Shown here one piece after another: positions 54,681 through 64,000 of a stretch of 64,000 nt of DNA (position 1 is its first letter; each line of letters begins with the position of its first letter). The stretch is from Adiantum capillus-veneris. Taxonomy: Eukaryota > Streptophyta > Polypodiopsida > Polypodiales > Pteridaceae. The position numbers and the translations under genes were made by a program. Below the pieces are notes generated by a model, which worked only from the letters and a program-made list of their open reading frames with translations, was not told where the DNA came from and ran no database searches. The DNA is taken from assembly GCA_014529385.2 (NCBI GenBank), contig CM043966.1, positions 102,869,087-102,933,086 of the forward strand, given 5' to 3'.

Positions 54681-56009
54681 CGGAAGGTCACAGAACCACC
54701 CCTCAAACAGGCACTCAAGAAACCTCCTACTTCGAGGATGTTTACAGAGCAAGAATTCGAAGAGGTGGTTGATACATGAATTACCTAGCTTTTTGATGCG
54801 AACAACAAAGCTGAAAAGCACGACAAAAAGGAGAAGAAAGGAATTGACTTCCCGGGTTACTTGGGTCGTCAATCTACTTTTGCCTCAGCACGAAAGTAGA
54901 AGAAGCATGTGCAATTTGAAGGAGTATCCAGTTCGTCTTCTTCTTCTTCTTTTGACAATTCTTCTAGGTCTTTTGACTCGAGCGAAGAAGACAAGAAAGG
55001 GGAAAAGCGAAGCAAAAAGCAAAGCTTCGGAAAGGGCAAGAAAAAGGCAAAGAAGCCTAAGTTTCACCCAATTTCTGACAGTTCTATAGAGGACTCGTCT
55101 TCGGATAGTTTGGACTCCGATGATCACAGATTTTATGCAAAGAAGAAGAATTTTCTATAAAACCAACCAGTATGACTTTATGGAGGATAAAAGCAGGAAG
55201 TTTAAGGATTTAAAGAAGGTGGACAACCAATTAAATTTCACACTTTTTCTGGATTCCGAGATGCTTCGAGGGCTTTGGCCTTCATACAACAGTTTGATAT
55301 AGCTTTCTCTGGAGGGCATTGCTCAGAGCATTCCAAGATTCGGAGGGCTACCTCTTACTTCAAGGGAAATGCTCGAACATGGTGGTCCACTCTTCTATTG
55401 AACAAGAAAGCGCCAGTTAAATGGCTGGAATTTAAGAGGCTTTTTATTTCTTCTTGGTTGACTCGGGAGTACGAACACGACATACAAACTGCTTGGAATC
55501 GTCGCCGGATGACCAAGAAAGATACTTTGGACGTATATTGCGAGAGATTTTGGAGCTCTTTTCTACCCGCTTCTTCATTTAAGAAGATCTCGTTTAAAGA
55601 ACAGATTGAGTGGTTTAGCTGCGGACTTCCTACAGAGATCTGAGATCACTGCTTAGAACAAAAGTCAGATTCTATTCAAGGACTGATAAGTCATGAGGAA
55701 CGAGGCTTTGCCATACATTCAGGCAGTTTGACTTACCCCACAGAGGTAATCATGACGCAGAAAACCGAACAAACTTCTAAAAATGAAAGTAGAAAGAAGA
55801 AGAGCCCCCAAGATCAGAAAGATAAGGATGCTTGAACCCGACTCACTCTTCGGGAGAGAGCCAACCACATCAAAGAGGGAAAGTGTTTTGGATGCGGGAA
55901 ACCAGGGCACATCTCCGCGAAGTGCCCTGAAAAGGCACAGAAAGAACAAGATGAAGAAAGGCGAGAGAGTTCGAAAGCAGCTAGGAACGTGGATGAACAG
56001 GCAAGATGA
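54681..56009 (+). pseudogene. gag of element A, main part
   Basis: Resumes after B with a segment like that in C/D (EQEFEEVVDT). Then come a Ser-rich acidic patch (54930-54985), a Lys-rich stretch, the capsid region from 55275 (FIQQFDIAFSGGHCSEHSK, WWSTLLLNKKAPVKWLEFKR, YCERFWSSFLPASSFKK), and zinc knuckle CFGCGKPGHISAKC (about 55886-55927). TGA 56007-56009 ends it. Stops at 54777, 54897, 55641 and 55834 and frameshifts disable it. Confidence 0.87.
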
Positions 56010-59000
56010 AAGCAGGAATGGTTCCAGATTGCATGGGTACTGACCCAAGCACGATTGATGAGAGTACAAAACTTTGCCGAGCTTGGGGCAAAGTGAAAGA
56101 TCAAGAAGCCTTAATTTTCTTTGATGGAGGAGCCAAGACCAACTTCATTTCACTTGAATTGGCGGCGCGGCTTGAGATTACACCCGATCGGCTGGGACCA
56201 CAAGCAGAAGCAGTTATAGCGGCACCCGGCAGGGACGTGGCCATTACACTTGTCATTGGCAAAATTCGGTTGCATTGTCTTGGAAGGTTGTGATGTTCTC
56301 CTGGGAGTCCCTTGGTACCATAAGAACAACGCCGTGGTCGATTATCAGGCGAAGAAAGCGACATTGATTACTGAAAAGGGCCGAACCATTGTACTTGATG
56401 TGAAACTTGAGGGCGAGTCTGTTCCTATTGTATCGGCTTCGGCCGTTTCGAAATTAATGAAATCCAATCTGTTTGTTTACTTGATCTTTTTGAAAGAGTT
56501 GAATGATGATCATACGACAAATATGTCTGAACTTGATAAAGAACGCCAGGATTTTCTCCACACTCATGCCGACTGCTTTTCAGAGGTCCTGCCAGGCGAG
56601 TTGCCACCAGCTCGTCCTGAGGATCATACCATTGATCTAATACCTGGAAGCACACCACCGAACCGGCCACCTTATTGTGTGAGCCGAGCCCAGAATGAAG
56701 AAATTATGAACCAAGTGAAAGACCTCTTGGAAAAGGGTCTTATCCAGCCGAGTACTTCACCTTACTGCTCTCCAGTGTTGTTGGTTTTGAAGAAAGACGG
56801 ATCTTGGAGAATGTGCATTGATTATAGAGCTCTCAACAAAATCACCATCAAGAACAGTTTTTCGATTCCTCGGATCGATGATATTCTAGACCGACTACAG
56901 GGATCCTGTGTTTTCAGCAGGATCGATTTGAAGAGTGGATATTATCAGATCCGAATCGCGCCGGGAGATGTCTACAAGACAGCTTTTCGGACGACCTTCG
57001 GTTTATTTGAGTTTTTGGTGATGCCTTTTGGGCTTACCAATGCTCTAGCGACCTTTAACCGAATGATGGACAGGATTTTCAGAGAGTACAGATCTTTTGT
57101 GGGCACTTTCTTTGATGACATTATTGTCTTCTCCAAGGATGAGATAGATTATAGAGCACATCTGCTACAGGTCTTTCAGACATTGCGGGATCACAAGTTG
57201 GTGATCAATGCAAAGAAGAGTGAATTTTTCCTACCAAAGATACACTTTTTGGGACACATCGTCTCAGCAAGCAGGAGTGCAGATGGACCCGGCCAAGATT
57301 GAGACTATTCGTGATTGGCCCGATTTGAAGAATGTCCATGAAGTTAGAAGCTTCTTGGGCTTATGTTCTTACTACCGGCGGTGCATTAGAAAGTTTGCAA
57401 AGGTTGCTTCCCCTTTGCATATTTTGACACAGAAAGGAATCCATTTCTCGTGGGGACCCACAGAGGTGACTGCCTTTCAGACATTGAAAGAGAAATTGAC
57501 TATAGGACCAGTTTTGACTCTGTCGGATTTGCAGAAGTCATTTGAAGTATATTGTGATGCTTGTGGTCGTAGTCTGGGTGCGGTCTTAATGCAAGAAGGC
57601 CATGTCATTGCCTATGAGAGCCGATTGTTTTCAAGGCCGGAATTGACAGCACAGATTTATGAGAAAGAGCTTTTGGCGGTTATCCATGCTCTTACTCAAT
57701 AGCGTCATTACCTACTCGGAGCCGATTTTACAGTCTTCACAGATTATCAAAGTTTACGCTACTACTAGTCACAGAAGCAGCCATCGGAAGAGCAGATGTG
57801 GTGGGCAAACGTCTTGTCACAGTTTCACGTCCAGAATGTCCTTGTGTAGAGAGAGAAGAATTTGGTGGCAAATGCTTTGTCCCGGAAGCCGTTGGTTCTG
57901 GCTATTTCCGCGATACACCATAGAAGCTTCAAGGATATGGTCAATCAGTATGCCACAGATCCAGATTTTGCAGATGTATTCGTTCGAATACAGAATGAGG
58001 AGGTAGTAGCGGGATATTCCATTCGGGATGGCTACCTGATGAAGAAAACGATGTTGTGCGTTACACAGCCGTTGAGGGAAAAGGTTTTAACCGGATGCCA
58101 CTGTCCACCATTTATAGGTCACCGCGGCATTGCTACCACCTTGAAAGGTGTGGAGAGATACTTCTTTTGCTCGAGACTCAAGAAGGACGTGGACGATTTT
58201 GTACGCAATTGCTTGGTATGCCAAAAGGTCAAGTTTGACAGGCATAAAGCACAGGGATTGTTACAGCCTTTCCCCATTCGCACCCGCCCCTGGGAAAGTA
58301 TTGGAATGGATTTCATTTTTTATCTCCCGAAGACGCAGAGTGGGCATGATGGCATTTGGACTGTTATCGACAGATTTAGCAAGCAAGCTCACTTCGTTCC
58401 AGTGAAGAAAACAATCAAGCCGGATCATTTAGCGAGACTATTCATTTCACAAATTTCAAATTACATGGCATGCCTGAGAAAATTGTCTCTGACAGAGATC
58501 TGCAATTCACGAGTTTATTTTGGAAGGCGATTTGGGAGAACATTGGCACGCGGTTGCAGTTCTCGTCATCTTTCCACCCGCAGACAGATGGGCAATCGGA
58601 GATTGCAAATTCAGTTGTGTTGGATTTATTGAAGTCTTACATTTCAGATTAGAAGACTCAATGGGAAAAGTATTTGCCCTTGGTGGAATTTGCCTACAAT
58701 AACACGATACACTCTTCGACGGGGAAGGCGCCATTTGAAATTAATGAAGGTGCTCCGAAGGTTCCACCCTTCTTAAGCACGAAAGATAAGATTTTTGAAG
58801 CCGACCAGTACACGAGGGACTTGGACACAGCTTTTGCCAAGGTCCGAGAGGCTTTAGAGGAATCTCAGGAAAGACACAAAAAGGCAGTAAATCGACATCG
58901 TCCGCGATTTGAAATTAAAGGAGAACGATTGGGTCATCTTATGTTTTGAGAAGGCACGATTGAGAAAGAAAAGGGAAAGGAGCGGCTTTTTTCAAAGCTT

Positions 59001-59368
59001 AGCATGAGATACTATGGACCTTTCCAAATTAAAGAAAAGATAAATGATGTGTACTTTAGACTGAAGCTGCCCGATACTTGGAGGATTCACAATGCTTTTC
59101 ATGTGAGTCTCCTGAAGCCTTTTAAAGGCGATGTGTCCGATGATGGGGAGCCAGATGAGCAACCGAAGTGGAGGAAAACGAGGAGATACTCGTTCCAGAA
59201 CAGATATTGGGACATAAAGATAGAAAGATAAAAGGTAAAGTGATCAGGCGGTTCTTGGTTAAATTCAAGAACTATCCCACATTGGATGCGAAGTGGATGG
59301 AGGAGGAGGACCTAGCAGATACTCCTCAGATTGTGAACCTTTACCTTGAAGCATTCGGTTTAGCATAG
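56006..59368 (+). pseudogene. pol of element A
   Basis: ATG at 56006 overlaps the gag TGA (ATGA). Protease has FFDGGAKTNFIS (DGGA) and, after a frameshift, LLGVPWYHKNNAVVDY. RT spans about 56620-57400 ([24 protein letters not shown] at about 57110). RNase H starts about 57545 (YCDACGRSLGAVL). The integrase zinc domain (HCPPFIGHRG, CLVCQKVKFDRHKAQG) and core (IGMDFIFYLPKTQSG, FSKQAHFVPVKKTIK) keep the block lost in C/D. The chromodomain-like end includes RRFLVKFKNYPTLDAKWME. Stops at 57700, 57767, 57847 and 58650 and several frameshifts. Confidence 0.9.
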
Positions 59369-59955
59369 TCTACTCCGATAGAACCCAGACTTCAGCATGG
59401 GCGAATCTAGTGCATTGGGTATGCACTAGAGGGGACTCACTCCGCTCGTTTGTCTACAGATTACCCCGATTTTTGATACTAAAGTCACTGATGTCTCTTT
59501 TGAGTTTAGGGATACTGTGAGCTGACAGTCGTCTATTGTAATGATTTTAAGAACTAGAATTCTTGATAATATGATATTGATGTGTACTTGACTTGTTAAG
59601 TGCAGGAACTGATAGACGAAATGACTGCAACATTTCGATCTGATACAATCTCGATAGACATGATTGCAATAAGGATTAGTTAATCGAGCATCTATGAGGT
59701 CCTAGCTGGATCTAGATGCGATTGCTAAATACGTTGCCGATTAATCACGGTCTGAGATCCGAATGAGTTTTGAATGTGATTTGTCCTGTGATGTCAAGTG
59801 ATGTCCTGAGATGTGACTGTCGATTGGTACATGTGCTAGATGTGTTTTCCTAGTGCGTCAGTACTAACAGTCAGTGTCTGCTAAGACAGTTTATGGCCTC
59901 TTTTTGTTTTGCAGGCGTAATCGAGGGTGATTACAATGCTTTCAAGAGGGAGGTA
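59369..59955 (+). other. 3' non-coding region of element A
   Basis: Counterpart of the regions at 36723 and 41083, including GATACTAAAGTCACTGATGTCTC and a diverged GATGTC array (about 59785-59815). Ends in TTTCAAGAGGGAGGTA, the polypurine tract. Confidence 0.8.
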
Positions 59956-60499
59956 TGTCACAAATTGGTGACGTGTCATGGCCTTGGACAAGTGGGGCAG
60001 TAGTGGACAGTCAAAAAACAGGCCCAGAAAACCCGCTGAAGTGCTGATGTGGCAATGTACGGTTTTTCGTGATTTGCAGCGTGAATTGCGGCAGTAGTGC
60101 TGACGTGGCTGAGTGTACGGAATTCTGAATTTGCGTGGGAATTTGTTGAGAATCTTTTTGGATAAAATTGTTTTATTTTACAAAGTTTTTAAAAGACAGC
60201 TTTTGGGGCTCTGCTTTTTGGGCATCCCTTGTAATCAATAAATAATTGGGTTGGGCTCTCACAACTCAGAGCATCTGGACGCAGAGTTTGAGAGTGAGAA
60301 CCCTCCCACTCCCTCGTACTTTGAATGCAGATTAATACAAAAAGAAATACCGAAAGGGGCGTCAGTCTTTGGGGTCAATATCTCTAGGCAAAAACTCCGC
60401 TGGGCCGTGTCGAATCAATTGTGAACTGTGAACTGTTTTGAAGTGAATCTCTGCTATGTCGCGGTAGAATCTTGACTTGGAGTGACCAAGTTTGTTACA
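59956..60499 (+). repeat. 3' LTR of element A
   Basis: 544 bp, TGTCACAAATTGGTGACGTG to AAGTTTGTTACA; TSD CAATC follows. Confidence 0.92.
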
Positions 60500-60722
60500 C
60501 AATCTTAGTTACTTTGGGTACTTGGGCCCCCAAATAGGTGTCCATGGTGGTATTTCTTTATTTTTATTAATGTGTACAATCTGCGCGTGCATCTATCATG
60601 AAGGAGAGAGCGCACGAATAATCAATAAGCTGAAATATAATAGAATATTGACCAAAAGAGACAAGGTAGAAGGTCGACACAATATTGGAAACCAAAAGAT
60701 GGACTCCTCCCCCCTAAAGTTA
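60500..60722. other. Flanking spacer
   Basis: Holds a segment of about 65 bp (60524-60591) similar to 46347-46412 on the other side of element A. No coding signature. Confidence 0.45.
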
Positions 60723-60953
60723 TGCAGGGAGAATCTTTTTCCAAGCACAAGAACCGGAGATCTTAGACTCAATGGTCGTTTCCTTCTCGGTATGAAAATC
60801 CGAGAGACGAGCTTTCAATTTCTTCCTGTAGGTACTTAGAGCGTAAAGCTCTGCAAAAAGTTCCGGATTTTGTTTCCGGAGTCCCCGAGCGTAGGCCGAA
60901 GCCTCCTTGCTCCATGATGGAGTTGTAGAGCTCGCAATAGAGGTATATGGCTT
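60723..60953 (-). other. Possible coding exon, unidentified
   Basis: A 77-codon open frame on the minus strand without an ATG, ending at TAA (60720-60722). It is preceded by a strong pyrimidine-rich stretch (plus 60955-61005 complement) and AG, as at a 3' splice site. Product segments such as GLRKQNPELFAELYALS and TYRKKLKARLSDFHTEKE look protein-like, but I do not recognise a family. A second overlapping frame is also open for about 60 codons, so the call is weak. Confidence 0.25.
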
Positions 60954-61029
60954 CTCAGATGGACAAGGGGAGATGAGCGAGCAGACGAGAGAGAAAAGAG
61001 AATTTTAACTCATAGGAAACTATCCACAC

Positions 61030-61033
<4 letters not shown>

Positions 61034-61092
<59 letters not shown>
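61034..61092. repeat. (GA)n microsatellite
   Basis: About 59 bp of uninterrupted AG repeat. Confidence 0.95.
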
Positions 61093-61097
<5 letters not shown>

Positions 61098-61150
61098 AGC
61101 ACACGAATGGACACAAATGAAAAAGAAGAGATCTATTAGATTTTGATAAG

Positions 61151-61256
61151 TGTCACAAAATGATGACGTGACAGTACTTCCCCGGACAGATGACATGGGA
61201 GCAAGCTGTACGGACAGGCTCGGAATTTGCTCGACATGTTGACGTGGCAATCCTAA
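61151..61256 (+). repeat. Partial LTR of element E (copy 1)
   Basis: TGTCACAAAATGATGACGTGACAG begins like the LTRs of A/C/D. It carries TGACGTG motifs at 61164-61172 and 61240-61249. It then jumps at AAGAATCTGCGTGTCCCGACC to the leader, lacking the LTR 3' half and primer-binding site present in copy 2. Confidence 0.7.
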
Positions 61257-61384
61257 AGAATCTGCGTGTCCCGACCCTATACTTATTAGCCACTCCCACC
61301 CTTCGTATATCTCGCATCGGGTGCGCTCCCGTCTTCATCGCTCTGTTTTACAGGGCATAAGTCATAAATAATCCCAAATTTCAC

Positions 61385-61681
61385 ATGGATTCTCGTGAAG
61401 AATTTGGCAGAGATAACACCTCTCAGCCGGAAGACAAAGAAAAGTTGAAGTCTGGCGCAAGAATTGAAGAAAAGAATGAAGATAATCTGGTGGAGAAGTT
61501 TGCCAAAGGAAAGTACAAGCCTCAACTGCAGGTTGACACATGTGTGAAAACATTGATCAAGTACTCTAGAGACCCGAGATTTGCGAAACACCTGAAGAAT
61601 TACCCGATTGATGAGACTCACTTGAGATGGTGTAAGGCGATTGATTTTGCTCTTAGGACGGAAGGAACGCTGAAGGGATAG
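61385..61681 (+). pseudogene. gag N-terminal fragment, element E copy 1
   Basis: 98-residue open frame from ATG 61385 (MDSREEFGRDNTSQ). The block TLIKYSRDPRFAKHLKNYP matches the DATKMMxNxxKDPKxAK helix region of the A/C/D gags. The capsid and zinc knuckle are absent. Followed by about 430 bp of untranslated-looking sequence that also recurs in copy 2. Confidence 0.65.
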
Positions 61682-62072
61682 ATGAGCTGATAATCAGAAA
61701 TAGGAGCGAGGAACTTGCATATGTATGCATTGGGAAGCACAGAGCTGGACATCCACACTTTTGCAACGAGGTGAGCTATCTCCTTGAAATTTTACGTGTT
61801 TTGCATGTGAAATCAAGGATGAGATGGTGAGGAATTTGCATATGAAGGCAATCCAAAACGACAGCAACTCAGGAATGAATTCGTCGATTAGAGATAAGAA
61901 TCATGAATTTTGAATGAATGAGATGACTGGATATTGTGGTGAGCGCATCAATTATTTTGATAATGTGGTAGATTTATTAGAGCCTGTCAGCCCTAAATCG
62001 GGGGGCTCCATTTACTAGGATAAGGTGACAACCTCTCATTCTCATTATCGAGTTGTATGAGCTTTCTTCAGG

Positions 62073-62080
62073 GTTATTGA

Positions 62081-62122
<42 letters not shown>
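62073..62122. repeat. (CT)n microsatellite
   Basis: About 50 bp CT repeat lying exactly where the first bases (TGTCAC) of the following LTR would be expected. Confidence 0.95.
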
Positions 62123-62125
<3 letters not shown>

Positions 62126-62654
62126 CTGATGACGTGGCATGACCACCCGCGAGCAAACTTGATGACGTGGTAGAGGTGTGTACAGACAGGCTAGCAGCAG
62201 TACGGATTTTTGAGTTTTAAGCTGACATGCTGACGTGGGAGATTGTATGGAGTTCCACGTTTCACGTTGGTTGCTGATGTGGCAGGGTTGTACGGATTTC
62301 CGCAATTTGCGTTGATGCTTGTTGGCAGTTTGCTTTTGAGTTTAACTGCTTTTGGGGCTCTTCTTTTGGGCATCCCTTGTAAGAATAAAAGAGCCCTAAG
62401 GGCCTCACTTCTGAGAGCATCTAGACGCAAAGTCTGAGAGCGGAGGACCCTACGGGAGTTGTACTTTGCTCAAAGATTAATATAAAAGAAATATTGAAAG
62501 GGGCGTCAATCTTTGGGGCCAATCTCTCTAGGCACGGAACTACGTCGGGTCGTGTCGACCAAATTGACCTGTGATTTTAAAGTTAAGAAGTATTTTAAGT
62601 GAATCTCTCTTGTGTCGTGACACAATCTAGACTTGGGGTGCCAAGTTTGTTACT
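62123..62654 (+). repeat. LTR of element E (copy 2)
   Basis: Starts CAAACTGATGACGTGGCA after the CT repeat and ends CCAAGTTTGTTACT. TGACGTGG motifs at 62130-62139, 62163-62171 and 62231-62239. The 3' half (from about 62346) matches A/C/D. TGGTATCAAAGC at 62656 is the primer-binding site. Confidence 0.8.
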
Positions 62655-62877
62655 GTGGTATCAAAGCATCAGGGTGTGCTTTTCTCAAAGCATATCGGTC
62701 CTATCAAAGAGCAGATTTGGCACTTGGGCACTTTGAAATTGTTCTTGAAGAATCTTCGTGTCCCGACCCCGCACTTATTAGCCACTCCCACCCTTCATAC
62801 ATCGGGCATTAGGCGGGTTCTCGTCTTCATCGCTCTGTTTTACAGGGCATAAAGCCATTAAGAATCCCAGATTACAC

Positions 62878-63270
62878 ATGGGTTCTCATTAAGAATTTGA
62901 TGGAGATAACACCTCTCAATGGGAAGGCAAAGAAAAGTTGAAATCCGGTGCGGGAACTAAACAAAAGAATGAAGATTGGGGTAAATGTTTTTTGGTAAAG
63001 TTTGCCAAATCAAAATACAAGCGTCCACTGCAGGTTGATATAGGTGCAAAAAGATTGATGAAGTACTCCAGAGACCCGAGATTTGTGAAACACCTAAAGA
63101 TTACCCGATTGATGAGATTCACTCGAGATGGCGTGAGGCCATTGATTCCCCTCTCAAGACGAGACAAAAAAAATAGACGAGTGCAGAAAAGCGAAAGCTT
63201 TACTCGCAGGAAGAGTTGGAGCAAAATTGTTGACCAGAAGATGAACCAGATACTCGAAAGGACACTGTAA
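62878..63270 (+). pseudogene. gag N-terminal fragment, element E copy 2
   Basis: Second copy of the frame at 61385 with an early TAA at codon 5 (62890-62892) and frameshifts. KSGAGTKQKNEDWGKCF and KYSRDPRFVKHLK remain readable. The downstream sequence to about 63490 also matches copy 1. Confidence 0.65.
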
Positions 63271-63489
63271 GAGATACTGATGTATTGACAATCTGGTTGT
63301 TTGTAACAGATAACCAAAAATACGAGCGAGGAACTCACATCTGTATGGTTTCGGAAGCATGGAGCTGGACATGCAGGTGAAATCAAGGATGAGATGGTGA
63401 GATCAAAGCAACAACAGCTCAGGAATGAATCGGATATCCTTTCGATTTGAGAAAAAAAAATGATAAATTTTAATGAATGAATGATGACG

Positions 63490-64000
63490 CTGTCGTGGAG
63501 CTCCGCTCCCATGCTAAGAAATATGCCAAGAAGATGTAGATCAAGCTTATTGAAAGCCTACTTGATTAATGGTCAGTGATGAGGGCTTGTTAATAGGCCA
63601 AGATTAATGATTAATGTATGCCAGACGCGACTTAAAAGGGCCAACAGATGCCTCAATGATGCCAAAAATGAGTACGCTTGTAGTGACCACATATGAGAGA
63701 TTATGATCTAGAACTGTAGTGCTTGAAGTGCTCTACCGGCCTGTCTTTACGGCTCGTCAATAGGAGCTACGGTGAAGAAGTTATGGCAGTTTAAAGTTCA
63801 AGTCAATTGCAAATCCATACCGGATTGGGCAACTGTAGATGAGGTGACAGAAATGAAATGAATGCACGGGCCTGAAGTGCTCACTTTGTGGAGCGCGTCT
63901 GTCTTTTCAGATCAGTGATTGGAGTTCCAGTTACCAAGATATTGGCCGATAAAGATTCGCCGGGGGCCGATTCCGCACCACCCCGGTCCGCTCGATCAAT
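63490..64000. other. Unassigned end of window
   Basis: Probably the continuation of element E copy 2. A short readable phrase (VVELRSHAKKYAKKM, about 63495-63540) may be gag, but stops follow quickly. No second LTR is seen before the edge. Confidence 0.35.

Larger units (their letters stand above)
46439..60499 (+). mobile_element. Ty3/gypsy element A, split by element B
   Basis: LTRs 46439-47004 and 59956-60499 (TGTCACAAA...TTTGTTACA) flank a gag-pol related to C and D. The TSD is CAATT (46434-46438) versus CAATC (60500-60504), 4 of 5 matching. Element B (47310-54680) interrupts gag. Without B the element is about 6.7 kb. Its integrase core keeps the segment that C and D lack. Confidence 0.9.

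Noticed and set aside
46439-60499. One continuous 14-kb giant element
   Set aside because: B has its own LTR pair and flanking repeats, and the gag of A rejoins when B is removed. Two nested elements explain the structure.

Overview
This window looks like repeat-rich intergenic DNA from a large land-plant genome. The evidence is the density of Ty1/copia and Ty3/gypsy LTR retrotransposons with plant-type primer-binding sites (TGGTATCAGAGC, matching initiator tRNA-Met), a Tat-like gypsy element with a second RNase H, LINE and SINE relics, a MULE-like MITE, and long (GA)n, (CT)n and (C)n tracts. A fern or other non-seed plant is possible, but the sequence alone does not prove it. I see no rRNA, no functional tRNA gene, no CRISPR array and no bacterial-style operon. 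Only two short stretches, 26627-26866 and 60723-60953, could be host coding sequence, and both are weak.

Layout. 1-5354: minus-strand gypsy element (gag-protease-RT-RNase H-second RNase H) with leader, primer-binding site and probable 5' LTR; its integrase lies off the left edge. 5.8-7.75 kb: two minus-strand copia relics and a piece of another LTR. 7767-8803: poly(A) retroposon with 18-bp target-site duplications (TSDs). 9008-9431: MULE-like MITE with a 9-bp TSD and an internal tRNA-like promoter. 10.5-11.25 kb: two tandem SINE-like units with poly-C tracts. 12213-15717: deleted gypsy element. 15994-17867: deleted copia element inside a GA microsatellite. 18.2-25.76 kb: minus-strand copia relic carrying two insertions, a plus-strand copia (18371-22862, TSD ATTTC) and a 1.6-kb solo LTR (24148-25732, TSD TCACT). 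27.7-29.1 kb: gypsy relics. 29140-42218: gypsy element C (TSD GTGGC) with a second member of the same family, D (31343-37905, TSD AAAGG), inside it. 42.6-44.7 kb: transposase-like relic and a 5'-truncated LINE. 46439-60499: related gypsy element A, split by a different gypsy element B (47310-54680). 61151-63500: tandem LTR-gag-LTR-gag fragments of a third relative, E.

How the parts relate. A, C, D and E share a recognisable LTR 3' half, the same type of primer-binding site and a related gag. A, C and D also share a chromodomain-like pol end and a 3' non-coding region of about 590 bp before the 3' LTR. Their LTR upstream regions carry copies of TGACGTGG, a plant bZIP-type motif. C and D share the same integrase-core deletion and a stop codon, which suggests a defective lineage moved by enzymes supplied in trans. 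Every reading frame I recognise from these elements is interrupted, so the window reads as layered, decaying insertions whose order can be read from TSDs and LTR pairing.
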